The notes: a model not told the origin generated them from the letters alone. Shown: positions 16,735-25,045, numbered from the stretch's first letter. The stretch: DNA of 44,792 nt from Comamonas sp. lk (GCA_945869165.1 CAMBNY010000016.1:1-44792), one strand, 5' to 3'. Numbers and translations are program-made.

Positions 16735-16795
16735 AAATTTGTTTGCCTTTGCAGCCCAAAGCGGTAGCACGAGCCCCAGCCACGAAAGACCCCCC

Positions 16796-17152
16796 ATGAG
16801 CCATCCCACAGCCGTTTGTTTCCCTGCTCCCGATGCCAAGCCCAGCACCGCCAATTTGGACGGATGGGTGGTGACCGAAGGCAGCCCCACCATGAAAACC
16901 TGGGTGCAACATACCTCACACGATGGCAGCATGATTTCCGGCACCTGGGAGGCCACGCCGGGCAGCTACCACGCCACCTATGCGGCCTACGAATTTGTCC
17001 ACATCATGGAGGGTGAGATCACCATCACCCCGGACGGCGGAACACCGGTCCATGTGGGGCCGGGCGATGCATTTGTCATCGAGGCGAATTTCAAAGGCAT
17101 ATGGAAGATAGAAAAGCCCGTTCGCAAACACTTTTGTGTACAGCTGAAGTAA
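16796..17152 (+). CDS. cupin-domain protein (DUF861/EutQ-like)
   Basis: A 118-residue single-domain cupin. The core reads ISGTWEATPGSYHATYAAYE, FVHIMEGEITITPDGG and VGPGDAFVIEANFKGIWKI, the pattern of the DUF861 cupins (ureidoglycine and EutQ relatives). Similar small cupins accompany methylamine or amine catabolic genes, but no reaction is established to my knowledge. ATG 16796 (MSHPTAVCFP) is chosen since the frame upstream overlaps dmmD. It is followed 23 bases later by the fhs remnant and appears to be in the dmmD transcript. Confidence 0.8.
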   Translation: MSHPTAVCFPAPDAKPSTANLDGWVVTEGSPTMKTWVQHTSHDGSMISGTWEATPGSYHATYAAYEFVHIMEGEITITPDGGTPVHVGPGDAFVIEANFKGIWKIEKPVRKHFCVQLK

Positions 17153-17175
17153 GCCTCGCCCCGAGAGGAGGCCCC

Positions 17176-17280
17176 ATGGCCCTATCCGATATTGATATGG
17201 CCCAAGCTGCCACACTTCAACCCATCATGCAGATCGCACAAGAGCGGCTGCACATTCCAATGGAGGCGCTGGAACCCTAG
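17176..17280 (+). pseudogene. fhs: truncated 5' end of formate-tetrahydrofolate ligase
   Basis: A 34-codon ORF with a strong AGGAGG site encodes a peptide containing SDIDMAQAATLQPI and HIPMEALEP. This is the N-terminus of formate-tetrahydrofolate ligase, which normally reads SDIEIAxxAxLxPIxxIA...LGIPxxALExYGK. The reading frame ends TAG exactly where the family continues with Tyr-Gly-Lys, and nothing like the other 500 or so residues follows. The DMT transporter ATG is 2 bases after the stop. I infer that a deletion removed the rest of fhs and placed the transporter under its translation signals. The enzyme cannot be active from this locus. Confidence 0.8.
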
Positions 17281-17282
17281 CC

Positions 17283-18164
17283 ATGATTCCAGTCGCGCTT
17301 TTAATCTTTTCAGCCTCGCTCTGGGGCTTGGCGTGGTGGCCGCTCAAGTACTTCGCTTCCCAAGGGCTGGGCGGGCCTATGGTTGCGTTGTTAACTTTTG
17401 GTGGCTTGGGCCTTATCAGTCTTCCCTTGCTGGTGCGTGAGTTTGCGCAGTGGCGCCATTGTGTGCCCCTGTTTTTATTGTTGACTCTGGTGGGTGGGTG
17501 GGGCAACACGGCCTATATCAGTGCCTTGCTTGCGGGGGACGTGGTGCGTGTAGCCCTGTTGTTTTACCTGGCGCCGGTGTGGGGCGTTGTGGGCGGGCGG
17601 ATATTCTTGGCTGAACGCATCACTATGAGACGCGCGGGCGCACTGGTATCGGCACTGATTGGTGTTTTTATGGTCGTCGGTGGTGCCAGCGCTTTCGCAG
17701 CGCCATTGGGCTGGACTGATTTTCTTGCCGTCACTGCCGGCCTTGCTTTTTCGGCCAACAACATCGTGGCGCGTCACGCGCAGGCCATTCCCAATGCCAG
17801 CAAAACGATTGCGCTTTTTTTGGGTTGTTTGCTCACGTCCATGGCCTTGCTCAGCTTTCAAGAAGGCCTTGGTGCCCTGGCTCTTCCAGAGCTGCCTACA
17901 CAAGTGTGGTGGTATTTGGCCGCTTACGCTATTGGATGGTTGGCACTGGCCACAGCCACCTGGCAATGGAGCGTGACCCGCATGGAGGCGGGTCGCTCCG
18001 GGGTGATCTCGATTGCGGAACTGATCGTGGCATTGCTGTCCGCCGCTTTGATTGGTGGCGAGGTGATGGACGCCTGGGAATTGGCCGGTGCGGGCCTGAT
18101 TGCGGTAGCGGCCGTGTTGGCGGCGCTGGAGCCCGCTGCCAAAGCCGGGCCTGCCAGTGCTTGA
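17283..18164 (+). CDS. DMT-family (EamA) transporter
   Basis: A 293-residue membrane protein with about ten hydrophobic segments in two EamA repeats (first ILFSASLWGLAWWPLKY-like region, second from about residue 140). It belongs to the drug/metabolite transporter superfamily, and the substrate cannot be predicted. Its ATG follows the stop of the fhs fragment by 2 bases, so translation is probably coupled to that fragment's strong ribosome-binding site. It may export a metabolite or be an unrelated arrival that replaced fhs. It is followed by a 474-base gap. Confidence 0.85.
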   Translation: MIPVALLIFSASLWGLAWWPLKYFASQGLGGPMVALLTFGGLGLISLPLLVREFAQWRHCVPLFLLLTLVGGWGNTAYISALLAGDVVRVALLFYLAPVWGVVGGRIFLAERITMRRAGALVSALIGVFMVVGGASAFAAPLGWTDFLAVTAGLAFSANNIVARHAQAIPNASKTIALFLGCLLTSMALLSFQEGLGALALPELPTQVWWYLAAYAIGWLALATATWQWSVTRMEAGRSGVISIAELIVALLSAALIGGEVMDAWELAGAGLIAVAAVLAALEPAAKAGPASA

Positions 18165-18638
18165 TACGTGGCGCCCGTGCGCAAACTTCAACGGCCCCAG
18201 CGCATGGTGCTTGTGATAGCTGTTCCCTTTCATGATGGATGGCCTATTTTTGGCGTACTAGGGTTTATGAATCCCCGCAGCAGACGCGATCTACTGCCAT
18301 GTACTAGGGTAAATCCGCACCCAAAGCTCTTCCATTTTTTCTAAAAGTGATGCAACATCAGGATAATTTGTTTCCTCATGGGAATTTTTGAGACGCCTAA
18401 AGATTTATGCCTGAACCCATGTAAAGAGTCAACCGAAATAGAAGGGGACTTTTTTTGTGACCGGGTTTCTTAATTTTCTGATAGTTCCATGGAGGCCTAT
18501 GAGACGACTGGTAAACGCTTTTTCGCAATCATCGAACGGCCATAGGCATCTGGTTCGAGTGACCGTAAGGCCTGCGGCCTATCCCTGCCAAGCATGCTGC
18601 GTTTTCGCATCGCTTGAACCTGTCACTTGGGAATTGGC
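18165..18638 (+). promoter_or_regulatory. 474-base control region before dmmABC, with a direct repeat
   Basis: No gene is supported here. GTACTAGGGTTTAT (18255-18268) and GTACTAGGGTAAAT (18301-18314) are two copies of a 14-base motif 46 bases apart, a likely activator or response-regulator binding pair. AAAGAGTC (18423-18430) can pair with GACTTTTT (18447-18454) with one G-U pair, a weak terminator-like structure. No convincing -35/-10 pair was found just before dmmA. Confidence 0.4.
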
Positions 18639-19238
18639 GTGAGCATACCGAGTCGCCCCCGTTATAGCGGGCTCAGCCCCTTAACCGGCAACCAGCATTT
18701 GATGGTGGCCGATGGCGCCGGTGGGCAAGCGATTATGGACATGTCCAGGCAGGTGGCACCGGACTGGTTTGCAGGTGCCCATATCATTTACGTTGTGGGA
18801 GATGCAAGCCCAGCGTTTGCTGGCATGCCGCAGAAATTGCAAGAACTGCAAGCGCGCCAATGGCATGAGTCCCCCACGATTGCCAGCGCCTTGCCCCGAA
18901 TTGCCAAGGTACTAGCGGATGCGCATATGGGCATGCGTTTGTATTTGGCGGGAACCGAAGGGCTTATCGGACAGGTGATGCAACTGGCTTTAGACAGTGG
19001 CATGGAACATAGCAGCATCAGTACCGAGCACCGTGGCACTTTAGCGCGCCGCTTGCAATGCGTCCATTGCAAAGGTATTACAGAAGAGGTGACCACCCAA
19101 CCAGCGCAATGCGCCCACTGTGGTCTCTGGCTGCTAGTGCGTGACCATTACTCGCGACGCATAGGCGCTTTTCAAGGTGTCTGCATCCATGCAGAAGAGC
19201 CACTCAACATTCCTGCTGCCGTCACGAGTTTTCTATGA
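18639..19238 (+). CDS. dmmA: dimethylamine monooxygenase small subunit, zinc-ribbon protein
   Basis: A 199-residue protein matching the DmmA-like family. The N-terminal part is alpha/beta in character (AGAHIIYVVGDASPAF, GMRLYLAGTEGLIGQVMQLA), and the C-terminal part has a Cys4 ribbon: CVHC at 141-144 and CAHC at 158-161. It may shuttle electrons or stabilise the oxygenase. GTG 18639 is chosen over a TTG 12 bases upstream. The stop overlaps the ATG of the reductase gene by 4 bases, so they are coupled. In the naming I recall for the marine genes, A is this small subunit, B the reductase and C the DUF3445 protein; letters differ between annotations. Confidence 0.8.
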   Translation: MSIPSRPRYSGLSPLTGNQHLMVADGAGGQAIMDMSRQVAPDWFAGAHIIYVVGDASPAFAGMPQKLQELQARQWHESPTIASALPRIAKVLADAHMGMRLYLAGTEGLIGQVMQLALDSGMEHSSISTEHRGTLARRLQCVHCKGITEEVTTQPAQCAHCGLWLLVRDHYSRRIGAFQGVCIHAEEPLNIPAAVTSFL

Positions 19239-20200
19239 GCGCAGAACACCTCAAAATTGCGGTACGTGTGACAGAAGTGCACCCTGTTAATGCGTTGGTC
19301 ACCCGCTTTTCATTGGAGGCCCTGGATGGGTCGGATCTACCGGTTTTCTCTGGTGGTTCACATGTTGTGGTTGAGTTTGGAGCTTGCAGGAACCCTTATT
19401 CCTTAATGGGCCATCCGTTTAACACGCGAAGCTATAGCATTTCGGTGCGGCGCGACGATGCGGGTCGTGGCGGCAGTCGCTACCTGCATGAACATGTCAA
19501 AGTAGGTGATACGGGCTTGATCGGCCACCCGGTCAATTTGTTTTCACTTAACCTGCGTGCCCATAAGCATTTGTTTATTGCGGGCGGCATAGGCATTACG
19601 CCGTTCATTGCGCAAATGGCACAGTTGTCACAGCCGGGGCAACGCGCCACAGCGCCTTTTGAACTGCACTATTGCGCACAAAGCGCAGACCTTGCGGCCT
19701 ATGCCGATACGCTCAAGGGCCTGTATGCGGGCCGCGTGCAGACCTATTTTGACAATGCAAATCAACAATTAAACCTAGTTTCTTTATTGCAGGGCCAAGC
19801 GCTGGGGACGCATCTCTACGTCTGTGGTCCTAGTGGCATGATTGCCTGGGTGCGCACTACCGCGGCGCAATTGGGTTGGCCCAGCGAGTTTGTGCATTTT
19901 GAACATTTTTCCGCCCCCCAGCCCGGTAAGCCTTTTACGGTAGAGCTTGCCACTTCGGGCCGTAGCATCGAGGTCAGCGTGCGCCAAAGCTTTCTAGAAG
20001 CCTTGGAGGCTGCCGGCGTAAACCCGCCTTACTTATGCCGTGGTGGCGCATGCGGCCAATGTGAAACCCGCGTTCTTGCATGCGATGGAGTGATCGTGCA
20101 CCGAGACCATTGGCTGAGCGAAGAGGAGCACCAAAGCGGTCAAAAAATCATGCCCTGTGTTTCGCGCGTTGACGGTCGTTCCATAACGATTGCGCGCTAA
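19235..20200 (+). CDS. dmmB: dimethylamine monooxygenase reductase subunit (FMN, NAD(P)H, 2Fe-2S)
   Basis: A 321-residue phthalate-dioxygenase-reductase-type protein that passes electrons from NAD(P)H to the oxygenase. Domains in order: flavin barrel with FNTRSYSISVRRDD, nucleotide domain with FIAGGIGITPFIAQMA and LYVCGPSGMIAWV, and a plant-type ferredoxin domain whose 2Fe-2S ligands are Cys268, Cys273, Cys276 and Cys308 (YLCRGGACGQCETRV). The gene overlaps dmmA by ATGA, and dmmC follows 47 bases on. Sequence alone gives only the reductase class; dmmB is assigned from its neighbours. Confidence 0.88.
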   Translation: MSAEHLKIAVRVTEVHPVNALVTRFSLEALDGSDLPVFSGGSHVVVEFGACRNPYSLMGHPFNTRSYSISVRRDDAGRGGSRYLHEHVKVGDTGLIGHPVNLFSLNLRAHKHLFIAGGIGITPFIAQMAQLSQPGQRATAPFELHYCAQSADLAAYADTLKGLYAGRVQTYFDNANQQLNLVSLLQGQALGTHLYVCGPSGMIAWVRTTAAQLGWPSEFVHFEHFSAPQPGKPFTVELATSGRSIEVSVRQSFLEALEAAGVNPPYLCRGGACGQCETRVLACDGVIVHRDHWLSEEEHQSGQKIMPCVSRVDGRSITIAR

Positions 20201-20247
20201 AGTCAGATCGCGCTGCAATGTTTTCGCTGATGTATCAGGAGTAAGCT

Positions 20248-21297
20248 GTGAGTCAAAACGTGCTGCAATTCAAAGAAGAAACGTTCCGGGATGACTTTGT
20301 TTATTCCAATTCTCGCTGGGCGATTGATCGTTTCCCGTTTCCCTTTGACAAGGACAGCTATATGTACGCTGTCAACCTAGAGCCCCACACCACAGGGCGT
20401 GCAGGCAGCGTCTATGAAAAATCTTTCGATGTCGACGAGCACTATGTTGCGGAGATGCGTGAACGTGCGCTGACCTTGTTGGAAGACCCTTTGCGCTGCC
20501 AGTCGCTTCCTCATATGACCCTGGCGGGCTGGGACTTGCTAGAGTTAATCATGACGCACAAGGCGCGTGATTACCCCGAACTTTTTGAACTGCATCGCGA
20601 TGGATTGCAATGGCGCTGGGTCAACAAACCCTTGGGCATAGAGCAGTCCTTTATTTTTGGTGATGAAGCAAGCCTGCCTTATGGCCCCATGGAATACATC
20701 ACCCGCCAAAGCCAGGGCGACTGGTGTGTGCTGGACCAGCGCGATGGAAACTTGTGGATGGACGCGGGTATGGTGACCACACAGGCCGATTGGTCGCTTG
20801 ACTTCGATATCGGGATGAACTTTTTTGAGTGGCATGCGCCCGTGCCGTTGGCCCATGAGCTTGGTATTTTTCAACGCGCGTTGAAGTTTTTGCTGGCAAT
20901 TCCCCAGGGTGCACCTGCTAGGCGCTTGAACTGGACTATGACGGTTCATCCGCGCCATGACACCAGTCCCGAGAATTACCCTAAGTGGGGTCCTGACCGC
21001 ACTGCAGTGACCGCCGAGAACGTAGCAGAGTTGATGTATCTGCGCGTTGAGTTGCAGTCTTTTTGGCGCCTTCCGAGGTCCAATGCGCTTGTGTTTCCGA
21101 TTCGCTGCTACCTTATTCAGCTTAATGAATTGGTAAGCCACCCTAAGTGGGCCAAACGCTTTCACCGGGTTCTGCGCGATCTTCCCAAGGAGTTGGCGGA
21201 ATACAAAGGGTTTGAGCGCAATCGCGCATTGATGGTGCATTGGCTTTCTCAATTTGACGATGGTGCACTTACGTCGCCAGGCGGCGGACCCAATTAG
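20248..21297 (+). CDS. dmmC: heme-dependent oxidative N-demethylase (DUF3445), dimethylamine monooxygenase subunit
   Basis: A 349-residue DUF3445 protein. The family is known as heme-dependent oxidative N-demethylase; in dimethylamine monooxygenase it oxidises DMA to methylamine and formaldehyde. Recognisable stretches are DEHYVAEMRERALTLLEDPL, FDIGMNFFEWHAPVPLAHEL, LNWTMTVHPRHDTSPE and LVFPIRCYLIQLNELVSHPK. The GTG start at 20248 has a good CAGGAG site. It follows the reductase gene and precedes an APC permease. The three genes together justify calling a complete DMA monooxygenase; the heme ligand cannot be assigned by eye. Confidence 0.88.
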   Translation: MSQNVLQFKEETFRDDFVYSNSRWAIDRFPFPFDKDSYMYAVNLEPHTTGRAGSVYEKSFDVDEHYVAEMRERALTLLEDPLRCQSLPHMTLAGWDLLELIMTHKARDYPELFELHRDGLQWRWVNKPLGIEQSFIFGDEASLPYGPMEYITRQSQGDWCVLDQRDGNLWMDAGMVTTQADWSLDFDIGMNFFEWHAPVPLAHELGIFQRALKFLLAIPQGAPARRLNWTMTVHPRHDTSPENYPKWGPDRTAVTAENVAELMYLRVELQSFWRLPRSNALVFPIRCYLIQLNELVSHPKWAKRFHRVLRDLPKELAEYKGFERNRALMVHWLSQFDDGALTSPGGGPN

Positions 21298-21309
21298 TTC
21301 TCGCGGCTA

Positions 21310-21337
21310 GGTGGGGGGGGCCACCGATGCTTTTTTT
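21310..21337 (+). terminator. short hairpin plus T-run between dmmC and permease gene
   Basis: GGTGG (21310-21314) pairs with CCACC (21321-21325) around a run of G, and seven T residues lie at 21331-21337. It may act as a leaky terminator that lowers permease expression. Confidence 0.45.
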
Positions 21338-21362
21338 ATGTTCCCTCAGAAGGAAATTACTT

Positions 21363-23027
21363 ATGACTACTGCTGAAAGCGCGCAAGCGCAGGGTTTACA
21401 GAGAAAGATAGGCTGGACCGGCGCATTCTGGGTTGCCAGTGGCGTGCCGGCGTTAGTCCTGTTTTCGATTGGCTCCATCGCCGCCACGGTGGGAAAGCCT
21501 GCGTGGATTGTCTGGGCCATCTCCATTGCCTTTGGGTTTTTGCAGGCATTTACCTATGCTGAAATTGCCGGCTTGTATCCCAACAAGTCAGGGGGTGCCT
21601 CGGTCTACGGTGCGATGGCCTGGTTGCGCTACAGCAAATTTGTGGCACCTATTTCAGTGTGGTGCAATTGGTTTGCCTGGTCTCCCGTGCTGTCTATCGG
21701 CTCGGGGCTCGCGGCGGGCTATTTGCTTATGGCTTTGTTCGCGCCCGATGCCGCTATCAACACCTGGCAAATTACGCTGCTGGACCTGGGAGCGATAAAA
21801 ACCGGGCTCACTTTGCGTATCAATGCGGTCTTTATTCTTGGCGCGACGATCTTGCTTACCGTGTTTGGCATTCAGCACGGTGGTATTTTGCGTTCAGCCA
21901 AAACACAGAAAATCTTAGCCATTGCGGCCTTGTTCCCCCTGATGGTGATTGCCCTGGTGCCACTGCTCACAGGCGATGTCATGAGTGCGCAGTCCCTATC
22001 GAATCTTTTCCCCATTGCCCCCTTGGCATGGGATAAGGGCCTAGCCGGTGACGGCGTATGGAACACTGCGGGCTTGACCTTGATGGCCGGCGGCTTGTTT
22101 ATCGCAGCCTGGTCTACCTACGGGTTTGAAACCGCAGTTTGCTACACCAGCGAGTTCAAAGATCCCAAGACGGATACCTTCAAAGCCATTTTCTACAGCG
22201 GACTGCTGTGTATTGTGGTGTTCTTGCTGGTTCCCCTGGCGTTTCAAGCGCACTTTGGCCTCGGTAATGTGGTGACGCAACCGGTGGTTGCGGCCGATGG
22301 TGCCGTCACTAATGCAGTCTATGACGGCATCTTGTCGCCTGACATTTATTCCGGTATGGGTGTCGCGGCGGCCATGGCGAGCATTATTGGAGCGGGCCCA
22401 GCCATCACCAATTTGCTAATCGCCATGATGATCTTGGCGCTGGTGCTGGCCATCATGACCTCCATGGCCGGGTCTTCGCGTACTTTGTACCAGGCCTCCG
22501 CAGACGGCTGGTTGCCCAAGTATTTGAGCAAAGTCAATGAGCACGGTGCGCCGACGGCTGCCATGTGGACCGATTTGTGTTTCAACTTGGTATTACTGCT
22601 ACTGTCGGACTATGTGTTTGTGCTTGCAGCCTCTAACGTGGGTTACATCATTTTCAACTTCCTCAACCTCAACGCCGGCTGGATTCACCGCATGGATCGC
22701 GGCAATTGGGCTCGCCCCTACAAAGCCGCCACCTGGCTGCTGGCCATTGGTGCGCTGCTGGCCTTTGTCAACGTGTTCCTGATGGGTATGGGCGCCAATG
22801 TCTGGGGAGCTGGAACCTTGATGACCGGCTTGGTCGTTGCCGCTTTGGTGATACCGGTCTTTTTGTTCCGCCACTATGTGCAGGATGGTGGTGTCTTTCC
22901 TGAAAGCACTTCCAGTGACTTGCAGGAAACAAGCGACATTGAAAACAAAGCTGGCGTCTTGCCCTATGTCACCTTGATCGCTGGCGTAGCGGTGATGGCC
23001 ATTGGCTATTCGTTCTCGGCTTCCTAA
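21363..23027 (+). CDS. APC-superfamily permease, candidate methylamine or TMAO carrier
   Basis: A 554-residue amino acid-polyamine-organocation permease with about twelve hydrophobic segments. The first helices hold GAFWVASGVPALVLFSIGS and AEIAGLYPNKSGGASVYGAM, typical of the APC family. Its place after dmmABC and before a strong terminator suggests uptake of TMA, TMAO, DMA or another amine. Marine bacteria often use the ABC system TmoXWV for TMAO, and none is seen here. ATG 21363 follows AGAAGG; an upstream in-frame ATG at 21327 overlaps the T-run and is less likely. The substrate is inferred from context only. Confidence 0.85.
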   Translation: MTTAESAQAQGLQRKIGWTGAFWVASGVPALVLFSIGSIAATVGKPAWIVWAISIAFGFLQAFTYAEIAGLYPNKSGGASVYGAMAWLRYSKFVAPISVWCNWFAWSPVLSIGSGLAAGYLLMALFAPDAAINTWQITLLDLGAIKTGLTLRINAVFILGATILLTVFGIQHGGILRSAKTQKILAIAALFPLMVIALVPLLTGDVMSAQSLSNLFPIAPLAWDKGLAGDGVWNTAGLTLMAGGLFIAAWSTYGFETAVCYTSEFKDPKTDTFKAIFYSGLLCIVVFLLVPLAFQAHFGLGNVVTQPVVAADGAVTNAVYDGILSPDIYSGMGVAAAMASIIGAGPAITNLLIAMMILALVLAIMTSMAGSSRTLYQASADGWLPKYLSKVNEHGAPTAAMWTDLCFNLVLLLLSDYVFVLAASNVGYIIFNFLNLNAGWIHRMDRGNWARPYKAATWLLAIGALLAFVNVFLMGMGANVWGAGTLMTGLVVAALVIPVFLFRHYVQDGGVFPESTSSDLQETSDIENKAGVLPYVTLIAGVAVMAIGYSFSAS

Positions 23028-23038
23028 GCGTATTGCGT

Positions 23039-23080
23039 AGACAGGCGCTGGCCGATTGGCGCCAGCCCTGTCTGATTTTT
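23039..23080 (+). terminator. strong terminator ending the methylamine operon
   Basis: AGACAGG-GCTGGC (one bulged C) pairs with GCCAGC-CCTGTCT over 13 bp, followed by GATTTTT at 23074-23080. It closes the dmmABC-permease transcript. The 100 bases on to 23183 hold nothing recognised. Confidence 0.9.
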
Positions 23081-23183
23081 ATGTTCTAAATTCCCGGCTA
23101 TTCGGCAATGCCCAAAAGCGTAGTTAAGCCGCTTCGGGGTGCGGTAAGCCTGACTCAAGCGCATGGTCTGCAATATGCCCGCT

Positions 23184-24053
23184 TCAAGACATGCCATTGC
23201 GCCGCGCCAACTCTGCAAACAGCGCAGCCTGGTCCATCCCAGCCAAGCCATTGTCATGCGCCTGGGCGTAGAGTTGCTCCAGCAGTTGGGTAATGGGCGC
23301 GTCAAAGCCTAGTTGCTTGCCGGTATCGAGCGCATTGCGCATGTCTTTGAGTTGCACGCTGATGCGTCCGCGTGGGGCAAAGTCCCGCTCCACCATGCGC
23401 TGACCATGCACTTGCAAAATACGGCTATCGGCGAAACCGCCGCTGATCGCTTCTTTCACTTTCGCCATGTCCGCGCCGCCTTTGGCGCAGAGCAACAAGG
23501 CTTCGGCCACGGCACCGATGGTGATGCCCACAATCATTTGGTTTGCCAGCTTGGCCAACTGGCCGCAGCCGTGTGGGCCGACCAATGTGGATTTGCCAAA
23601 ATGTTGTAGCGCGGTTTGCGCCTCTGCCAGGTCGGCTGCCTCGCCACCGGCCATGATGGCCAGCGAGCCTTGTTCCGCACCCAGGGTACCGCCGGAAACT
23701 GGCGCATCCAGGTAACGCACGCCCAGTGCGTTCAGACGCGCCGCGTGGCTGCGCGCTTGCTCGGGCGCGATGGACGACATGTCCACCAGCAAGCTGCCGG
23801 ACTTTAAAGCTTGGGCCAGGCCTTGTTCAAACAAGACCAATTCCACAATGCCGCCGTGCTCTAGCATGGTGATGGTGAGATCCGCGCTGCGCACCGCGTC
23901 TAGGGCGCTCAGGTGCGCATGCGCGCCTAGAGCCACCAGTGGCGCGGTTTTTTCAGCCGTGCGGTTCCACACATGCACCTCCAAGCCCGCGCGGCATAAG
24001 CGCGAGGCCATGGGCACGCCCATTAATCCCAATCCTAAAAATGCAATGCGCAT
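23184..24053 (-). CDS. NAD(P)-dependent beta-hydroxyacid dehydrogenase
   Basis: A 289-residue enzyme of the 3-hydroxyisobutyrate dehydrogenase / tartronate semialdehyde reductase family. The Rossmann motif GLGLMG is at about 7-12, the substrate signature reads YLDAPVSGGTLGAEQGSLAI, and the catalytic Lys lies in CGQLAKLANQMIVG. Substrate cannot be separated by eye among hydroxyisobutyrate, glycerate and succinic-semialdehyde-type members. It converges with the methylamine operon terminator and lies 14 bases downstream of guaC on the same strand, so the two may be cotranscribed, though no functional link is obvious. Confidence 0.88.
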   Translation of the reverse strand: MRIAFLGLGLMGVPMASRLCRAGLEVHVWNRTAEKTAPLVALGAHAHLSALDAVRSADLTITMLEHGGIVELVLFEQGLAQALKSGSLLVDMSSIAPEQARSHAARLNALGVRYLDAPVSGGTLGAEQGSLAIMAGGEAADLAEAQTALQHFGKSTLVGPHGCGQLAKLANQMIVGITIGAVAEALLLCAKGGADMAKVKEAISGGFADSRILQVHGQRMVERDFAPRGRISVQLKDMRNALDTGKQLGFDAPITQLLEQLYAQAHDNGLAGMDQAALFAELARRNGMS

Positions 24054-24067
24054 ACCTATTTCCTTAC

Positions 24068-25045
24068 TTACATCAACAAATGCTCACCCGCGTTATCGCC
24101 GCCTAAGGTCACATAGTTCACTTTGCGGATATCCATCAGCTTTTTACCGCCGGCATAGCTGATAGAGCTTTGCAAGTCTTGCTCCATTTCCACCAGGGTA
24201 TTACGCAGAGGGCCTTTGATCGCTTCGAGGATGCGCTTGCCTTCCACGTGTTTGTACTCGCCCTTGTTGAAGTCGCTCGCCGATCCGTAATACTCTTTGT
24301 ATAGCTTGCCATCGACTTCCACCGTCTGGCCGGGCGACTCTTCGTGGCCGGCGAACAGTGAGCCAATCATCACCATGGACGCGCCAAAGCGGATGCTTTT
24401 GGCGATGTCGCCATGGTCGCGGATGCCGCCGTCGGCGATGATGGGCTTGGTCGCCACGCGAGCGCACCACTTCAGCGCGCTCAGCTGCCAGCCGCCAGTA
24501 CCAAAGCCGGTTTTAAGCTTGGTAATGCACACCTTACCCGGCCCGATGCCGACTTTGGTCGCATCCGCGCCCCAGTTTTCCAGGTCAATCACCGCCTCGG
24601 GCGTGCCCACATTACCTGCGATTACAAAGCTGGCTGGCAAATGCTGCTTGATATAGCCAATCATGTTTTTCACGCTGTCCGCATGGCCGTGGGCGATATC
24701 GATGGTGATGTAATCGGGCGTGAGGCCCAGCTCGCGCAGCCGGTCCACGGTGTGGTAATCGGCTTGCTTGACGCCTAGCGAGATGGATGCATACAGGCCC
24801 TTGGCGCGCATATCTTGGGTGAAGCGCACATTGTCCAGGTCAAAGCGGTGCATCACATAAAAGTAGCCGTTTTGCGCCAGCCAGACGCAAATGCTCTCGT
24901 CCACTACTGTCTTCATATTGGCCGGTACCACCGGCATGCGGAAACTGCGCGTGCCTAGCTCTACGCTAGTGTCACATTCGGACCGGCTTTCCACCCGGCA
25001 TTTGCGGGGCAGAAGCAAAATGTTGTCGTAGTCAAAAATATCCAT
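24068..25045 (-). CDS. guaC: GMP reductase
   Basis: Reduces GMP to IMP and ammonia with NADPH. The product from ATG 25045 ([16 protein letters not shown]) is 325 residues, matching the shorter GuaC type. The catalytic Cys173 lies in [13 protein letters not shown]; the flavin-free IMPDH fold is seen in [17 protein letters not shown] and [20 protein letters not shown]. The frame remains open much further upstream as antisense of uvrD; that part is not coding. The 139-base gap to divergent uvrD must carry both promoters. Confidence 0.95.
   Translation of the reverse strand: MDIFDYDNILLLPRKCRVESRSECDTSVELGTRSFRMPVVPANMKTVVDESICVWLAQNGYFYVMHRFDLDNVRFTQDMRAKGLYASISLGVKQADYHTVDRLRELGLTPDYITIDIAHGHADSVKNMIGYIKQHLPASFVIAGNVGTPEAVIDLENWGADATKVGIGPGKVCITKLKTGFGTGGWQLSALKWCARVATKPIIADGGIRDHGDIAKSIRFGASMVMIGSLFAGHEESPGQTVEVDGKLYKEYYGSASDFNKGEYKHVEGKRILEAIKGPLRNTLVEMEQDLQSSISYAGGKKLMDIRKVNYVTLGGDNAGEHLLM

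Noticed and set aside
15988..16956. 322-codon minus-strand frame over dmmD and the cupin gene
   Set aside because: Mirror of two convincing genes and spans their intergenic hairpin; composition is that of an antisense frame.
18457..18642. 61-codon plus-strand ORF before dmmA
   Set aside because: GTG start and no family resemblance; its end overlaps the dmmA start in another frame. Probably chance within the control region.
12029..23027. dimethylsulfoniopropionate demethylation (DmdA) as the role of the GcvT proteins
   Set aside because: DmdA is also GcvT-like, but the neighbouring Tmm and DUF3445 genes point to amines, and no dmdBCD genes are present.
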